Notes: generated from the letters alone by a model not told the origin. A DNA stretch of 64,000 nt from Planctomycetota bacterium (GCA_016873225.1 VGXS01000012.1:1-64000); one strand, 5' to 3'. Shown: positions 1-9,269, counted from the first letter of the stretch. Program-made: numbers and translations.

Positions 1-811
1 CATCCACGGTATCCGGCAGTTTGTTGCCGAGAACGAGCCGTGGTCGATCTTCCTCGAACTACGTGCGCTGGACTCACACGTGCCCGAATGGCTGCCCGAT
101 TGGCGCGGCGACGGCATCCTGGCGCGCACGGGAACGCCCGCTTTGGCCGACGCGGTACGGCATTCGGGGGTGCCGTGGGTGGAATTGCGTGCGTCTTGTC
201 CGTACCCGAATGTGCCGTTCGTCGGCACGGATAACCGGGTGGTTGCCCGGTTGGCGGCCGATCACTTGCTCGATCGTGGGTTCCGGTCGTTCGGCTTCTA
301 TGGGATCAGCACGGAAGTCTACTTCGTGCAGCGCCGGGTCCACTTCATCGAGTTCATTCGCGAAGCGGGATACCCCTGTGCCGTTCTCGAAGCGACAACC
401 GGCAGAGAGCATCCGAACAAATGGGAAGTGCAGCAGGAGCAGCTTTCCGCCTGGATCGCAGCGTTGCCGAAGCCGGCCGGCATATTGGCATGCACCGATC
501 AACTGGGTTTCTGGCTGCTGGACGCCTGCCGTCGGGCGGGCGTCAACGTGCCTGAGGAGGTGGCCGTGGTCGGGGTGGAGAACGAGGAGATTCTCTGCAC
601 GACCGCGATGCCGACGCTTTCGAGCGTGCAGATGAACGGCGAGAGCGTGGGCTACCAGGCGGCGGCGCTATTGGCCGGAATGATGTCGGGGAAAGCCAAT
701 CCGGCAGCCGAAACGCTGATCGAACCGGTGGGATTGGTCACGCGCGGCTCGTCCGACGTGATCGCCGTCGCCGACCGCGACCTGGCGGCCGCGATGAAGC
801 ACTCCGCGTGA
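1..811 (+). CDS. XylR-like LacI-type regulator, substrate-binding domain only (5' partial, C-terminally truncated)
   Basis: The reading frame is open from base 2, so the start lies before the window. The visible 269 residues form a periplasmic-binding-like (LacI/XylR type) sugar-sensing domain; typical stretches are VPFVGTDNRVVARLAADHLL, GFRSFGFYG and VAVVGVENEEILCTTAMPTL. In XylR-type regulators a segment like VTRGSSDVIAV is followed by DPDVAAAL... and then an AraC-type helix-turn-helix region of roughly 100 residues. Here the protein ends at ADRDLAAAMKHSA, just before that region. The other two frames after the stop do not encode the missing domain, so this looks like a true 3' deletion rather than a frameshift. 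A tRNA-Asn gene lies 35 bases downstream. The protein may have lost DNA binding, or it may keep an N-terminal DNA-binding domain outside the window. The family assignment is good; the functional state is unknown. Confidence 0.8.
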   Translation, partial: IHGIRQFVAENEPWSIFLELRALDSHVPEWLPDWRGDGILARTGTPALADAVRHSGVPWVELRASCPYPNVPFVGTDNRVVARLAADHLLDRGFRSFGFYGISTEVYFVQRRVHFIEFIREAGYPCAVLEATTGREHPNKWEVQQEQLSAWIAALPKPAGILACTDQLGFWLLDACRRAGVNVPEEVAVVGVENEEILCTTAMPTLSSVQMNGESVGYQAAALLAGMMSGKANPAAETLIEPVGLVTRGSSDVIAVADRDLAAAMKHSA

Positions 812-846
812 AGGGGGAAAGTTTCTCTTGGAAAATCTCCGGGGAG

Positions 847-918
847 CTCCCCGAGTAGGATTCGAACCTACAACAAGCCGGTTAACAGCCGGCTGCTCTA
901 CCGTTGAGCTATCGGGGA
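847..918 (-). tRNA. tRNA-Asn (GTT anticodon)
   Basis: The reverse strand folds as a standard cloverleaf. The acceptor stem TCCCCGA (918-912) pairs with TCGGGGA (854-848). The D arm is GCTC..GAGC. The anticodon stem GCCGG/CCGGC encloses the loop CTGTTAA with anticodon GTT. The T arm is GTAGG-TTCGAAT-CCTAC. The discriminator base is G at 847, and no CCA is encoded. The 12-base palindrome GGGGAGCTCCCC (841-852) overlaps the 3' end. It sits against the truncated regulator gene, which is a typical position for integration or deletion endpoints. Confidence 0.96.
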
Positions 919-962
919 ATCAGACAAGCGAACTTGGCTGAATTAGTGTCTTACAGCACCAG

Positions 963-995
963 TTGGCACAAGGCAAGGCAACTTGCCATGCCCAA
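963..995 (-). terminator. weak hairpin after the tricorn-like protease gene
   Basis: GGCAAG (972-977) and CTTGCC (982-987) form a six-base-pair stem with a GCAA loop. Imperfect pairing extends outward (TTGG..CCAA). It lies between the end of the protease gene at 1022 and the tRNA-Asn promoter region. There is no clear T tract, so termination is only a guess. Confidence 0.3.
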
Positions 996-1021
996 GCAGG
1001 CAGCTTGCGCACCACAAAACC

Positions 1022-4000
1022 TTACCTCGCAATTGTTTGCGGCGCTCCCGTCGACCCTTGGCGCCCGCTCGCCTTGCGTGGCGCCGGAAGCGGCCGCGCC
1101 TCGTAGGCCTTCACATCCTCGGCCAGCATCTCAACCGCCTTGGCCAGTTGCCTGTCCACGGCGTCACCCGGTTGCGGCCAAATCACCACATCCGGAATCG
1201 CCCCGTTCAATTCGAGGTCCTCGCCGTTGGTCGCGAGGTACCATCCCCGGAATGGCAGCCTCAGGAAACCGACATCCATGATCGAAGTGCCACCCGTGGA
1301 AATCACCCCGCCCGCCGTGGTCACCCCCACAAGCCGCCCGCGCTTGAGCGTCTTGATGGCATGGCTGAAGATCTCGGCGTTGGAAAAGCTGTTCTGGTTG
1401 CAAAGAACCACCACCGGCCTGGTCCATGACGCGAAAATCTTGCGGTCCTGTGGATAGCCCGGGGTCGAGCCTCCCCTGGGCACCGTGAACGCGTGCACCG
1501 GTTGGGTGAGCGCCGTCAGCAGCAGGTCGGCGGTGCTGCCGCCCCCGTTCTCGCGGACATCAATCACCAACCCTTTCTTGCCGGCGCCGGCGAAATGCAG
1601 CATCTCCTCGAACTTGTGGAAGCTGGGCATGTCCATCGCCTGGATATGCAGGTAGCCCAATGTCCCCGCCGAACGCTTCTCCACCTCCGCGCGGTTGGAT
1701 TCCATCCACATCCCGTAAAGCGCCGACCGAGCCTGCGCGGGACTGATGGGCGGGAAGGTTTCCACCCGTTCCTTGCCGCCGGCGTCACGCACGGTGACGG
1801 ACAATTCGGAATTGGGGGGCAAGGTAAGGACCAGCGCGGGATCGGAGTCATGGGCCACGGGCTGTCCATTGACGGCGGTGACCAGGTCGCCGGGCTTCAA
1901 ACCATGGCGGACCCGGGCGGCGGGACTTCCGGCGATGAGGTCACGGATTTTCCAGCCTTCGGCCTTGTGGCCCGAATCGAGGCGGAAGCCGGGATGCAGC
2001 GTGGCGCGGTTCCATTTTCCCGACGCCAGCGGATCCGCGGGCAGCCCGCCCCGCCTGGGCGAGGCGCCGCCGGGCGAGATGAAGAAGCCCAGGTGCGAGC
2101 CGTTGAGCTCGCCGAGCATCAGGTTCACCACCGTGGCCAGCGACTCGGAATCGACGGCCCGCGCCGCGGCCTGCTGGTACTTGAGCTGGATGGCCTTCCA
2201 GTCCCTATTATTAAGCTTTTCATCATACCAATTATCCTTCATGGTGCGCCAGCAGAGGTCGAACACGGCGGCGTTGCGCGCCGGCATGTCGAGCTCCTGG
2301 AGCGCGCTGAAGCGGTAGCTGGTGCCGGAGGAATCGGCCGGCGGCGCGGCGGCCGGAGCCGCGGGAGCGCTCCGCCCCAGTCGCCCCGCCAACGCGGCGG
2401 CAAGGGACCCGGACGAGGGCGAAGGCCCGGCCGTGCCGGACGGGCTGAAGCTGCCGGGAACACCCGCCGAAAGCCAGACCACGGAGCCGTTCTTGAGCCA
2501 CTTGGCCCGGGAACCGGTGGCCGGGTTGATGGAAACCGGCTTCAGCTTGTCGGGAAACTCGACCACGAAGGTGCCGCGCTTGCCCTCGGCGCCGCTGGTG
2601 AACGCCAGCTTCTTCGAATCGGCAGACCAGAAAAGGTCGGCCTCCTCGGAATCTGGCACGCTGATGGAGCGGATGCGCTCGGCGATCCGGTCGAAGTCGA
2701 TCTCCGTGGCCGCCGCGGGCTTGGGCGCGGCGGGCGGCTTGCCCGCCGGGGCGCCGGCGGTAACCGCCGGCTTCCTCGACTTCATCTTCTCAAGGGCCTT
2801 TTCCAGCGAGCGGTCGCGCGAGCCGGTCTCCTCGTCGGCCTTGCGAAGATAGACATAGTGGATGTCCACTTCCGTGCCCGAGCGCCTGCCCACGAACGCG
2901 AGGACCTTGCCATCGGGCGACCAGGCCGGGTCGGTGTCGTTGTCGGGGTGCCTCGAGACATTCACCGGGGGCCTGGAACCATCCGCCGGCGCGATCCAGA
3001 TGTCGCTGTTGAAGTCCTCGTCCTGCGCGGCATAGGCGATGAATTTGCCGTCGGGCGACCAGTCGAAGTCGGGAGCGGAATGGGACCTGAGGTGCACCTT
3101 CTCATCGGTGCCGTCGGGCTTCATGGAAACCAGATCGCCCCGGCCCCTGACGAACGCGACCCGGGTGCCGTCGGGGCTGAAGCGGAGCCTCGCCTTGGGT
3201 TGCCCGTCCTTGGTGACCGGCGTCAGCGTGAACGACTTGTTGCGCCACCAGTACGCGTTCGGATCGGCGCGCGTGGCCTTGACGATCTCGGTGGTTCCCC
3301 CGGAGTCGGAAACGAACAGGACAAACTCCCCGTTGCCGGCGAACGCCACCGACCGCTCCTCGGCGGCCGAACTGGTCACCGCCACGGGTTCCCGCAACTC
3401 GGTGTCCATGACCCAGACATCCCCCCCGGCGACAAAGGCGATCTCAAGGCCGTCCGAGGTGAAATCGGCGTCGCTGGCGGAGGCGAGCACCCGCCTTTCA
3501 CGGCTTTCGCGGACAAAGTCGGCGCTGGTGGCGATCTCGAGCCTGCGGGGCGGTTGTCCCGAGGCGGGCTTCACGATGTAAAGGTCGAACAGGTGGCGGA
3601 AGACGATCGCCGAACCGTCCGCGGAAATCGCCGGCTGCACCACCGAATCATCGGGGAACGAACTCAGCATGCGGCCGCGCCCGCTGGCGATGTCGTGTTC
3701 CCACAGGTTGAAGTTGCCGGACTGGGCGCCCACATAATAAAACCCCTTGCCGTCGGGCTTCCACAACGGCGAATGGGCCCCCCTCTCGGCATGGTGCGCG
3801 ACAGGCTTGCCGGGCATGACCGGGGGATTGTCCAGCAGGCGCGCGTGCGTTCCCTTGGCGCGGTCGTGGAGCCAGACCTGCCAGGCCTGCGACCCATGGT
3901 AGCCCTTGCGCCACCACTGGGTCCCCTCGCGGACATAAAGGATCCTGTTGCCATCAGGGGAGATCCGTCCGGCCTCGGCGGCCTCGTCGAAGACGATGTC

Positions 4001-4438
4001 CTCGGCGGCCCGGCGGCTGGTGTCGACCAGCGCCAGGCGATTGGCGTGCTTCCAGTTGTGGTCGCGCGTCACCTCCACCAGCAGTTTCGATCCGCCGGCG
4101 GTGAACTGGAGTGGAACGGTTCCGGCCGTGTTGAAGGTCACCTGACGGGCATCGCCGCCGCCGGCATCCATGATGTGGACACAGGCCCCGCCCTCCCGGT
4201 CGCTTTGAAACGCGATCGACTTGCCGTCGGTCGAGAAAACCGGATGCGTGTCGCGGGCGGGGTGGTTAGTGAGGCGCCGGGCCTCGCCACCCTCCGCGGG
4301 CACGGTCCAGATGTCGCCGTTCCAGTCGAAAGCCACCGTCCTGCCGTCAGGCGAAAGCGACGGATGGTTGGCCAACTGGATCGGGCTTCGCGACTGGCCG
4401 GGCAAGGCGAAGGCGACGATGAGGATCAAGGATGGCAT
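1022..4438 (-). CDS. tricorn-like protease (beta-propeller, PDZ, S41 peptidase)
   Basis: A large exported serine protease of 1138 residues, of the tricorn family. The chosen start is the ATG at 4438, because it begins a signal peptide (MPSLILIVAFALPGQS); a GTG at 4501 would add 21 residues without one. The N-terminal half is TolB/WD40-like propeller sequence with many SPDG repeats (LSPDGRTVAFDW, SPDGKFIAYAA, SPDGKVLAFVG). Next come an Ala/Pro-rich linker, the tricorn core region (WRTMKDNWYDEKLNNRDW), a PDZ-like domain near residue 850 (ARVRHGLKPGDLVTAVNG) and the S41 domain. The catalytic motif NSFSNAEIF lies around residue 1017, and NGEDLELNGAIPDV supplies the late acidic residue. Family members degrade peptides; the archaeal enzyme is cytosolic, whereas this one carries a leader. 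It is transcribed alone, divergently from the downstream plus-strand operon. Confidence 0.9.
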   Translation of the reverse strand: MPSLILIVAFALPGQSRSPIQLANHPSLSPDGRTVAFDWNGDIWTVPAEGGEARRLTNHPARDTHPVFSTDGKSIAFQSDREGGACVHIMDAGGGDARQVTFNTAGTVPLQFTAGGSKLLVEVTRDHNWKHANRLALVDTSRRAAEDIVFDEAAEAGRISPDGNRILYVREGTQWWRKGYHGSQAWQVWLHDRAKGTHARLLDNPPVMPGKPVAHHAERGAHSPLWKPDGKGFYYVGAQSGNFNLWEHDIASGRGRMLSSFPDDSVVQPAISADGSAIVFRHLFDLYIVKPASGQPPRRLEIATSADFVRESRERRVLASASDADFTSDGLEIAFVAGGDVWVMDTELREPVAVTSSAAEERSVAFAGNGEFVLFVSDSGGTTEIVKATRADPNAYWWRNKSFTLTPVTKDGQPKARLRFSPDGTRVAFVRGRGDLVSMKPDGTDEKVHLRSHSAPDFDWSPDGKFIAYAAQDEDFNSDIWIAPADGSRPPVNVSRHPDNDTDPAWSPDGKVLAFVGRRSGTEVDIHYVYLRKADEETGSRDRSLEKALEKMKSRKPAVTAGAPAGKPPAAPKPAAATEIDFDRIAERIRSISVPDSEEADLFWSADSKKLAFTSGAEGKRGTFVVEFPDKLKPVSINPATGSRAKWLKNGSVVWLSAGVPGSFSPSGTAGPSPSSGSLAAALAGRLGRSAPAAPAAAPPADSSGTSYRFSALQELDMPARNAAVFDLCWRTMKDNWYDEKLNNRDWKAIQLKYQQAAARAVDSESLATVVNLMLGELNGSHLGFFISPGGASPRRGGLPADPLASGKWNRATLHPGFRLDSGHKAEGWKIRDLIAGSPAARVRHGLKPGDLVTAVNGQPVAHDSDPALVLTLPPNSELSVTVRDAGGKERVETFPPISPAQARSALYGMWMESNRAEVEKRSAGTLGYLHIQAMDMPSFHKFEEMLHFAGAGKKGLVIDVRENGGGSTADLLLTALTQPVHAFTVPRGGSTPGYPQDRKIFASWTRPVVVLCNQNSFSNAEIFSHAIKTLKRGRLVGVTTAGGVISTGGTSIMDVGFLRLPFRGWYLATNGEDLELNGAIPDVVIWPQPGDAVDRQLAKAVEMLAEDVKAYEARPLPAPRKASGRQGSTGAPQTIAR

Positions 4439-4583
4439 GGCGCGCACGGTTGGTCGCTCCTGAGGGTTGGTGATGAATGAGGCCGCGACGGTCGAATCCA
4501 CTTTGTTATACCAATATGGCGCGGGACTTGGCGCAAGGGTTCGCCCGTCCTAAACAAGGTTGCATTAGGAAGGAACCTGGCCG
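4439..4583. promoter_or_regulatory. divergent intergenic region between the protease and the isochorismatase-like gene
   Basis: This 145-base spacer separates a minus-strand and a plus-strand gene, so it should hold both promoters. On the minus strand a TATAAC box (4511-4506) lies upstream of the chosen start. On the plus strand the ribosome binding site AGGAAGGA precedes the ATG at 4584. No convincing -35 element is visible for either promoter. Confidence 0.4.
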
Positions 4584-5162
4584 ATGCCCTCCCCGCCTCG
4601 ACTCCGCCCGGACGACTGCGCCCTTCTGGTGGTGGATGTTCAGGAACGCCTTGTTCCGGCGGTGGCCCGCGGCAAGGCCCTGGTGAATTCAGCCTCTTTC
4701 CTGGCCCGATGGGCCCGCGTCGCCGGGGTTCCGGTCTTCGCCACCGAGCAGTACCCCAAGGGACTCGGGCCCACGGTTCCCGCCGTGGCGGAGAGCCTTT
4801 CCCGGCCCGCCGAGGCCAAAACCCGGTTCAGCGCCGCGACCCCTGCTATCATTGAGGCACTTCACCGGGACGCCCGGCGGACCGTTTTGCTGGCAGGCAT
4901 GGAAACGCACATCTGCGTGGCGCAGACGGCGCTCGACCTGCTTGCGGAAGACTTCGTGGTGGCGTTGGCCCTGGACGCGGTTTCCGCGGGCGGGGATTCG
5001 GACCACGAGGCGGGCATCGCCCGCATGCGCCAGGCCGGCGTGGTCCCCGTGACGGTGGAGATGGCGGTGTACGAGTGGCTGGGTGACGCGGCTCACCCGG
5101 CCTTCAAGGAACTGGCGGCCGCCGTGCGCGCCCGCCGTGAACAGTCGGACGGCCCAACATGA
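4584..5162 (+). CDS. isochorismatase-family cysteine hydrolase
   Basis: A 192-residue cytoplasmic alpha/beta hydrolase of the isochorismatase/nicotinamidase superfamily (YcaC-like). The expected triad is visible: Asp18 in LLVVDVQE, Lys79 in AKTRFSA and Cys111 in GMETHICVAQTAL. The early Gln of VDVQ and the METHICV motif match the subgroup of unknown physiological substrate. A strong ribosome binding site (AGGAAGGA) fixes the start. The stop overlaps the next start (ATGA), so the gene is translationally coupled to the class V aminotransferase. It opens a plus-strand run of five genes reaching hemL. The substrate cannot be told from sequence. Confidence 0.88.
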   Translation: MPSPPRLRPDDCALLVVDVQERLVPAVARGKALVNSASFLARWARVAGVPVFATEQYPKGLGPTVPAVAESLSRPAEAKTRFSAATPAIIEALHRDARRTVLLAGMETHICVAQTALDLLAEDFVVALALDAVSAGGDSDHEAGIARMRQAGVVPVTVEMAVYEWLGDAAHPAFKELAAAVRARREQSDGPT

Positions 5163-6343
5163 CGATCCCTCCCGCTCTGCAACCCCCCTCCCGCCTCCTG
5201 CTGGGCCCCGGCCCCAGCGACGCCCACCAGCGCGTCCTGCGCGCCATGGCCACGCCGCTGTTGGGCCACCTCGACCCGGCGTTTTTAACCATCATGGCCG
5301 AGGTTCAGGAGATGCTTCGCGCCGTGTTCCGCACCGGCAACATGCTCACGCTCCCGATTTCAGCCACCGGCATGGCCGGCATGGAAACCTGCCTGGTAAA
5401 CCTCGTGGAACCGGGCGACAAGGTCGTCATCTGCAACGGGGGTTTCTTCAGCAACCGCATGGTGGATGTGGCCCAGCGTTGCGGAACCCATGTGACCGAA
5501 ATCAAGCGGCCGTGGGGCGGGGTGTTCCCGCTGGACGAAATCGCCGAGGTGGTGCGGCGCGTCCGCCCCAAGATGCTGGGCGTCGTGCACGCCGAAACAT
5601 CCACGGGGGTGCTGCAGCCGCTCGACGGGTTGGGCGAACTCTGCCGGGAAACGGGCACGCTGCTGGTCATCGACACGGTGACCTCGCTGGCCTGCGTGCC
5701 CGTGGAGCTCGACGCCTGGGGAGTGGATGCCGCTTATAGCTGCTCCCAAAAGGGCTTGGCGTGCCCGCCGGGGCTGTCGCCCATGTCGTTCTCCCAGCGG
5801 GCGCTCGACACGCTCCACAACCGCAAGGCCAAGGTGCAAAGCTGGTACCTCGACCTGTCGCTCATCACGCAGTACTGGGGCCAGGACCGCTCCTACCACC
5901 ACACCGGTCCGATCACCAGCGTCTACGCCATCCACGAGGGCCTTCGCATCGTGCTGGAGGAGGGCCTGGAAAACCGCTTCGCCCGCCACCGCCGCAACTA
6001 CAAGGCCCTGCGCGCCGGCCTCGAGGCGCTGGGCATGCGCTATGTGGCGCCCGACGCCCACCAGTTGCCCCAGCTCCACGCCGTGTACCTGCCCGCGGGG
6101 ATCACCGAGGAGCTTCCCGTGCGCAAGCGGCTGCTTGAGACATTCGGGATCGAGATCGGCGGCGGTCTGGGCGAGCTCAAGGGCAAGATCTGGCGCATCG
6201 GCCTCATGGGCTGCAACAGCCGGGCCGATGTCGTTTACAGCCTGCTGGGCGCACTGGAGCGCGTGCTGTCGGAGGCCGGACTGGGCATCGCGCCCGGCGC
6301 CGGCACCATCGCGGCCCAGAAGGCCTACTCCGCGGCAGGCTGA
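5159..6343 (+). CDS. alanine-glyoxylate / serine-pyruvate type aminotransferase (class V)
   Basis: A 394-residue PLP-dependent class V aminotransferase. The family opening LLLGPGPSDAHQRVLRAM is followed by TGMAGMETCLVNLVEPGD, by the PLP-contacting VIDTVTSLACVPVELDAWGVD, and by the Schiff-base lysine Lys198 in SCSQKGLACPPGLSP. The C-terminal small domain includes FGIEIGGGLGELKGKIWRIG. Relatives transfer an amino group between alanine or serine and glyoxylate or pyruvate and often act in photorespiratory-type glycolate or serine metabolism. It overlaps the upstream hydrolase by four bases; hemB follows 20 bases later. The amino donor is not determined by sequence alone. Confidence 0.9.
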   Translation: MTIPPALQPPSRLLLGPGPSDAHQRVLRAMATPLLGHLDPAFLTIMAEVQEMLRAVFRTGNMLTLPISATGMAGMETCLVNLVEPGDKVVICNGGFFSNRMVDVAQRCGTHVTEIKRPWGGVFPLDEIAEVVRRVRPKMLGVVHAETSTGVLQPLDGLGELCRETGTLLVIDTVTSLACVPVELDAWGVDAAYSCSQKGLACPPGLSPMSFSQRALDTLHNRKAKVQSWYLDLSLITQYWGQDRSYHHTGPITSVYAIHEGLRIVLEEGLENRFARHRRNYKALRAGLEALGMRYVAPDAHQLPQLHAVYLPAGITEELPVRKRLLETFGIEIGGGLGELKGKIWRIGLMGCNSRADVVYSLLGALERVLSEAGLGIAPGAGTIAAQKAYSAAG

Positions 6344-6363
6344 AATCGCCGGAGACCACGCCG

Positions 6364-7377
6364 ATGGAACCCTGGTTGCCGCACGGCCGATTTCCCCAGG
6401 CGCGCCCCAGGCGCCTGCGACACAATCCGCTGGTCCGCGACATGGTCCGCCAGACCAGCCTGGCCGCCACCGACCTCATCGAACCCGTGTTCCTCAGGCC
6501 CGGCCAGGGGATCATGAAACCGGTCGCCAGCATGCCGGGCGTGTTCCAGGTCAGCCCCGACATGGCGGTGAGGCAAGCCACCGAGGCCCTGGAAGCCGGG
6601 ATTCGGGCCTTCCTGCTGTTCGGCATCCCCGCGGGCAAGGATCCCAGGGGGGACGCGGCGCTCGACGAGTCCGGCATCGTTCAGGAGGGCCTCAGGGCCA
6701 TAAGGGCAGCCCTGGGCGACAAGGTCGTCCTCATCACCGACGAATGCTTCTGCGAGTACACCGACCACGGGCATTGCGGCATCCTCGGGCATTCGACCGG
6801 AAGGCTCGACCTTGAGAACGACGCCAACCTCCCCAGGCTGGCGACCCAGTGCGTCAGCCACGCCCGCGCCGGGGCCGACATCGTCGCGCCCAGCGGCATG
6901 CTCGACGGCATGGTCGCCGCCATTCGCCGCGGACTCGACGCCGCGGGACACTCCCACACGCCCATCATGTCGTACGCCGTGAAGTTCGCCTCGGGATACT
7001 ACGGGCCGTTCCGCGACGCGGCGGAGTCGCCGCCGCAGTTTGGAGACCGCGGCAGCTACCAGATGGACCCGGCCAACGCCTCCGAGGCCCTCAGGGAACT
7101 GGCCCTCGACCTCGACGAGGGAGCCGACATGGTGATGGTGAAGCCGGCCCTCGCCTATCTCGACATCGTCAGGATGGTGCGCGACAGGTGCGCCGTGCCC
7201 GTGGTGGCGTACAATGTTTCCGGCGAATTCGCCATGGTGAAGGCGGCCGCGGAGCGCGGATGGATCGACGAGCGCAAGGTGGTGCTTGAAACGCTTCTTG
7301 GCATGAGGCGCGCCGGGGCCGACCTGATCATTTCCTACCACGCACGCGACGCCGCCAGGTGGCTGCGCGCGGGCTGA
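6364..7377 (+). CDS. hemB: delta-aminolevulinic acid dehydratase (porphobilinogen synthase)
   Basis: A 337-residue HemB. It condenses two 5-aminolevulinate molecules to porphobilinogen in heme and tetrapyrrole synthesis. The opening RRLRHNPLVRDMVRQTSL is typical. The metal site CFCEYTDHGHCG (Cys128, Cys130, Cys138) is the zinc-type cysteine triad rather than the aspartate, magnesium-type variant. The two active-site lysines are Lys207 in SYAVKFASGYYGPFR and Lys260 in MVKPALAYLD. The gene begins 20 bases after the aminotransferase and ends 20 bases before the kinase. With hemL further on, two consecutive-step enzymes of the early C5 heme pathway bracket a membrane kinase. Confidence 0.96.
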   Translation: MEPWLPHGRFPQARPRRLRHNPLVRDMVRQTSLAATDLIEPVFLRPGQGIMKPVASMPGVFQVSPDMAVRQATEALEAGIRAFLLFGIPAGKDPRGDAALDESGIVQEGLRAIRAALGDKVVLITDECFCEYTDHGHCGILGHSTGRLDLENDANLPRLATQCVSHARAGADIVAPSGMLDGMVAAIRRGLDAAGHSHTPIMSYAVKFASGYYGPFRDAAESPPQFGDRGSYQMDPANASEALRELALDLDEGADMVMVKPALAYLDIVRMVRDRCAVPVVAYNVSGEFAMVKAAAERGWIDERKVVLETLLGMRRAGADLIISYHARDAARWLRAG

Positions 7378-7397
7378 CGCAGCCGCGAGGCAACCCC

Positions 7398-9269
7398 ATG
7401 GCCGCCGATCCGCTCGTGGGACAGATGGTGGGGCCCTTCGAAGTCCTCGGCCGCCTCGGCTCGGGGGCGATGGGCATCGTCTACAAGGCCAGGTATTCCA
7501 ATGGCGCCCTGGTGGCCCTCAAGATCCTCCCCGGTTCCCCCGGAAACATGGAACCCGACAGCCTCGCCCGGTTCGACCGCGAGGCGAAGATCCTCCAGCA
7601 GCTCAAGCACCCCCGCATCGTGCGCCTGTACGGCACCGGCAGGCACCACGGCGCCCCCTACTACGCGATGGAGTATGTCCCGGGGGAAAGCCTCGCCGAA
7701 CTGCTCCACCGTAAGGGAAAGCTCAACTGGCACGAGGTCGCGGAAGTCTGCCGGCAGCTGTGCGAGGCGCTCCAGCACGCCCACGACCTCGGCGTGATCC
7801 ACCGCGACCTCAAGCCCAGCAACCTGATGATCGCCAAGGATGGTTCCATCAAGCTCGCCGACTTCGGCATCGCCAAGGACCTCGACCAGACCACCCAGCT
7901 CACCGGCGCCTTCTGCGCCGTGGGAACCGCCGCCTACATGGCTCCCGAGCAATGCCGGGCCCAGAACATCTCGCCGCGGACCGACCTCTACTCGCTCGGC
8001 GTGGTGATGTTCGAACTCCTCACGGGCTCGAGGCCGTTCACCGGCGAATCCAGCATGGAGATTTTCCAGAAGCACATCAACGAGAAGCCGCAAAAGCCCT
8101 CGCGGCTGGTCCACGACATTCCCTCCGCCTTCGACACCCTCGTCCTGCACCTCTTGGAGAAGGAATCCCACGACAGGCCGCCCGACGCCCGAACGGTGGC
8201 CGAGTCGCTCACGCGGATCGAGGAGCGGCAGGAGACCCTCGCGCGCTCGGGCGGGCCGCGGCCGAGGCGCAAGTCACGCAAGAGGCCAAAGGCCACAAAA
8301 ACAGACCCTTTTTGGCGTTCGATCTGGTTCGTCGGGCCCGCGGCCCTCGCCTCGCTCGCGGGCATCACGGCCTTCGGATGGTGGGTGTTCCTGAGCCCGC
8401 CCTCGGCGGGAGCGCTGGTCGCGGAGACGGCCCGGCTGGAGCAGCAGGGAGGCGACGACGCCTTCATGCGCCTGGCGGAAACGGAGGGCCCGGCCTCCCG
8501 CTACCTGGCCCTGTATCCCGAAGGGCCCGAGGCCCAAAGGATGAAGTCGCTCCTGGAGCGCGCCCAGGCCCGCGAGGGCGAGAGGTTGCTGCGCCGACAT
8601 GCCGGCCAGAAGGGCCAGCGGTTCAAGGTCGAGCCTCCCGACGCCGTCGCCGCCAAGGCGTTCGCCGCGGTCGACCATGAGGAGGCGGGGTCCCTTGATG
8701 ACGCGCGCGCGTCTTGGGAAGCCCTGTTGGGCGAGGGCCTCCCGTGGTCGGCCGTGGCCCGCCGGCACCTGCGCGACATCGCCGATGCCGTCACCTACCC
8801 GCTGCGGCTCGAGCGAAAGTGGCACGAGTCCCTCGAGAACGGCAACCTGCTGGCGCCCTCGGGGGAATCGGCGCCCGTCGCCCGCGCCGGTTTCCTGGCG
8901 TGGCGATCCTTCCTCGCCGACCAGTTGGCCGACGCGTGGCTGGGCCACTCGCTGGCGAACGAGGCGGCGTCCCTGCTTCGCGGGGACCTCGACTCGCTGA
9001 TGCTCAACCCGGCGCAGGATACCCGCGCCATTTACCTCCACTGCCGCAAGCGCGGCAAGGGCGCGGCCCCGGCGAATGTCGTGGAAAGCCGCCGGGACGC
9101 CGCGCGGGCCAAGGTCGCCGCCGCCGCCGCCGCGCCGCCGGCCCAGGGAACAGCGACCCTTTCCGCGATCGCCCAAGTCTACGAACCGACCACCGACCTC
9201 GCGGCGCAGGGCCGCGAGGCGAGGAACCTCGCCAACGCGCGCAAGGGCGCGCAGGAACAGAATCCATGA
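7398..9269 (+). CDS. transmembrane Ser/Thr protein kinase (Hanks type)
   Basis: A 623-residue kinase. The ATG at 7398 is chosen because GAGG lies seven bases upstream and the usual planctomycete lead-in GPFEVLGRLGSGAMG follows; an earlier ATG at 7359 would overlap hemB. The kinase domain covers about residues 13-275 and is complete: glycine loop GRLGSGAMGIVYKA, ATP lysine in VALKIL, catalytic loop HRDLKPSNLM, DFGIAK and APEQ. A basic stretch (PRRKSRKRPK) precedes one membrane helix (about 308-332, FVGPAALASLAGITAFGWWV). The remaining 290 residues outside the membrane are alpha-helical and Ala/Arg-rich, with no domain I recognise. The stop overlaps the hemL start (ATGA), so it is coupled to heme genes. 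Its targets are unknown. Confidence 0.92.
   Translation: MAADPLVGQMVGPFEVLGRLGSGAMGIVYKARYSNGALVALKILPGSPGNMEPDSLARFDREAKILQQLKHPRIVRLYGTGRHHGAPYYAMEYVPGESLAELLHRKGKLNWHEVAEVCRQLCEALQHAHDLGVIHRDLKPSNLMIAKDGSIKLADFGIAKDLDQTTQLTGAFCAVGTAAYMAPEQCRAQNISPRTDLYSLGVVMFELLTGSRPFTGESSMEIFQKHINEKPQKPSRLVHDIPSAFDTLVLHLLEKESHDRPPDARTVAESLTRIEERQETLARSGGPRPRRKSRKRPKATKTDPFWRSIWFVGPAALASLAGITAFGWWVFLSPPSAGALVAETARLEQQGGDDAFMRLAETEGPASRYLALYPEGPEAQRMKSLLERAQAREGERLLRRHAGQKGQRFKVEPPDAVAAKAFAAVDHEEAGSLDDARASWEALLGEGLPWSAVARRHLRDIADAVTYPLRLERKWHESLENGNLLAPSGESAPVARAGFLAWRSFLADQLADAWLGHSLANEAASLLRGDLDSLMLNPAQDTRAIYLHCRKRGKGAAPANVVESRRDAARAKVAAAAAAPPAQGTATLSAIAQVYEPTTDLAAQGREARNLANARKGAQEQNP

Noticed and set aside
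791..846. A frameshift as the cause of the XylR truncation
   Set aside because: Both alternative frames were read and give no AraC-type helix-turn-helix sequence before the tRNA, so a deletion fits better.
1493..4480. A 995-codon plus-strand open frame
   Set aside because: It is the antisense of the tricorn-like protease. It has no ribosome binding site and a low-complexity Gly/Arg/Ala translation, while the minus strand shows clear domains.
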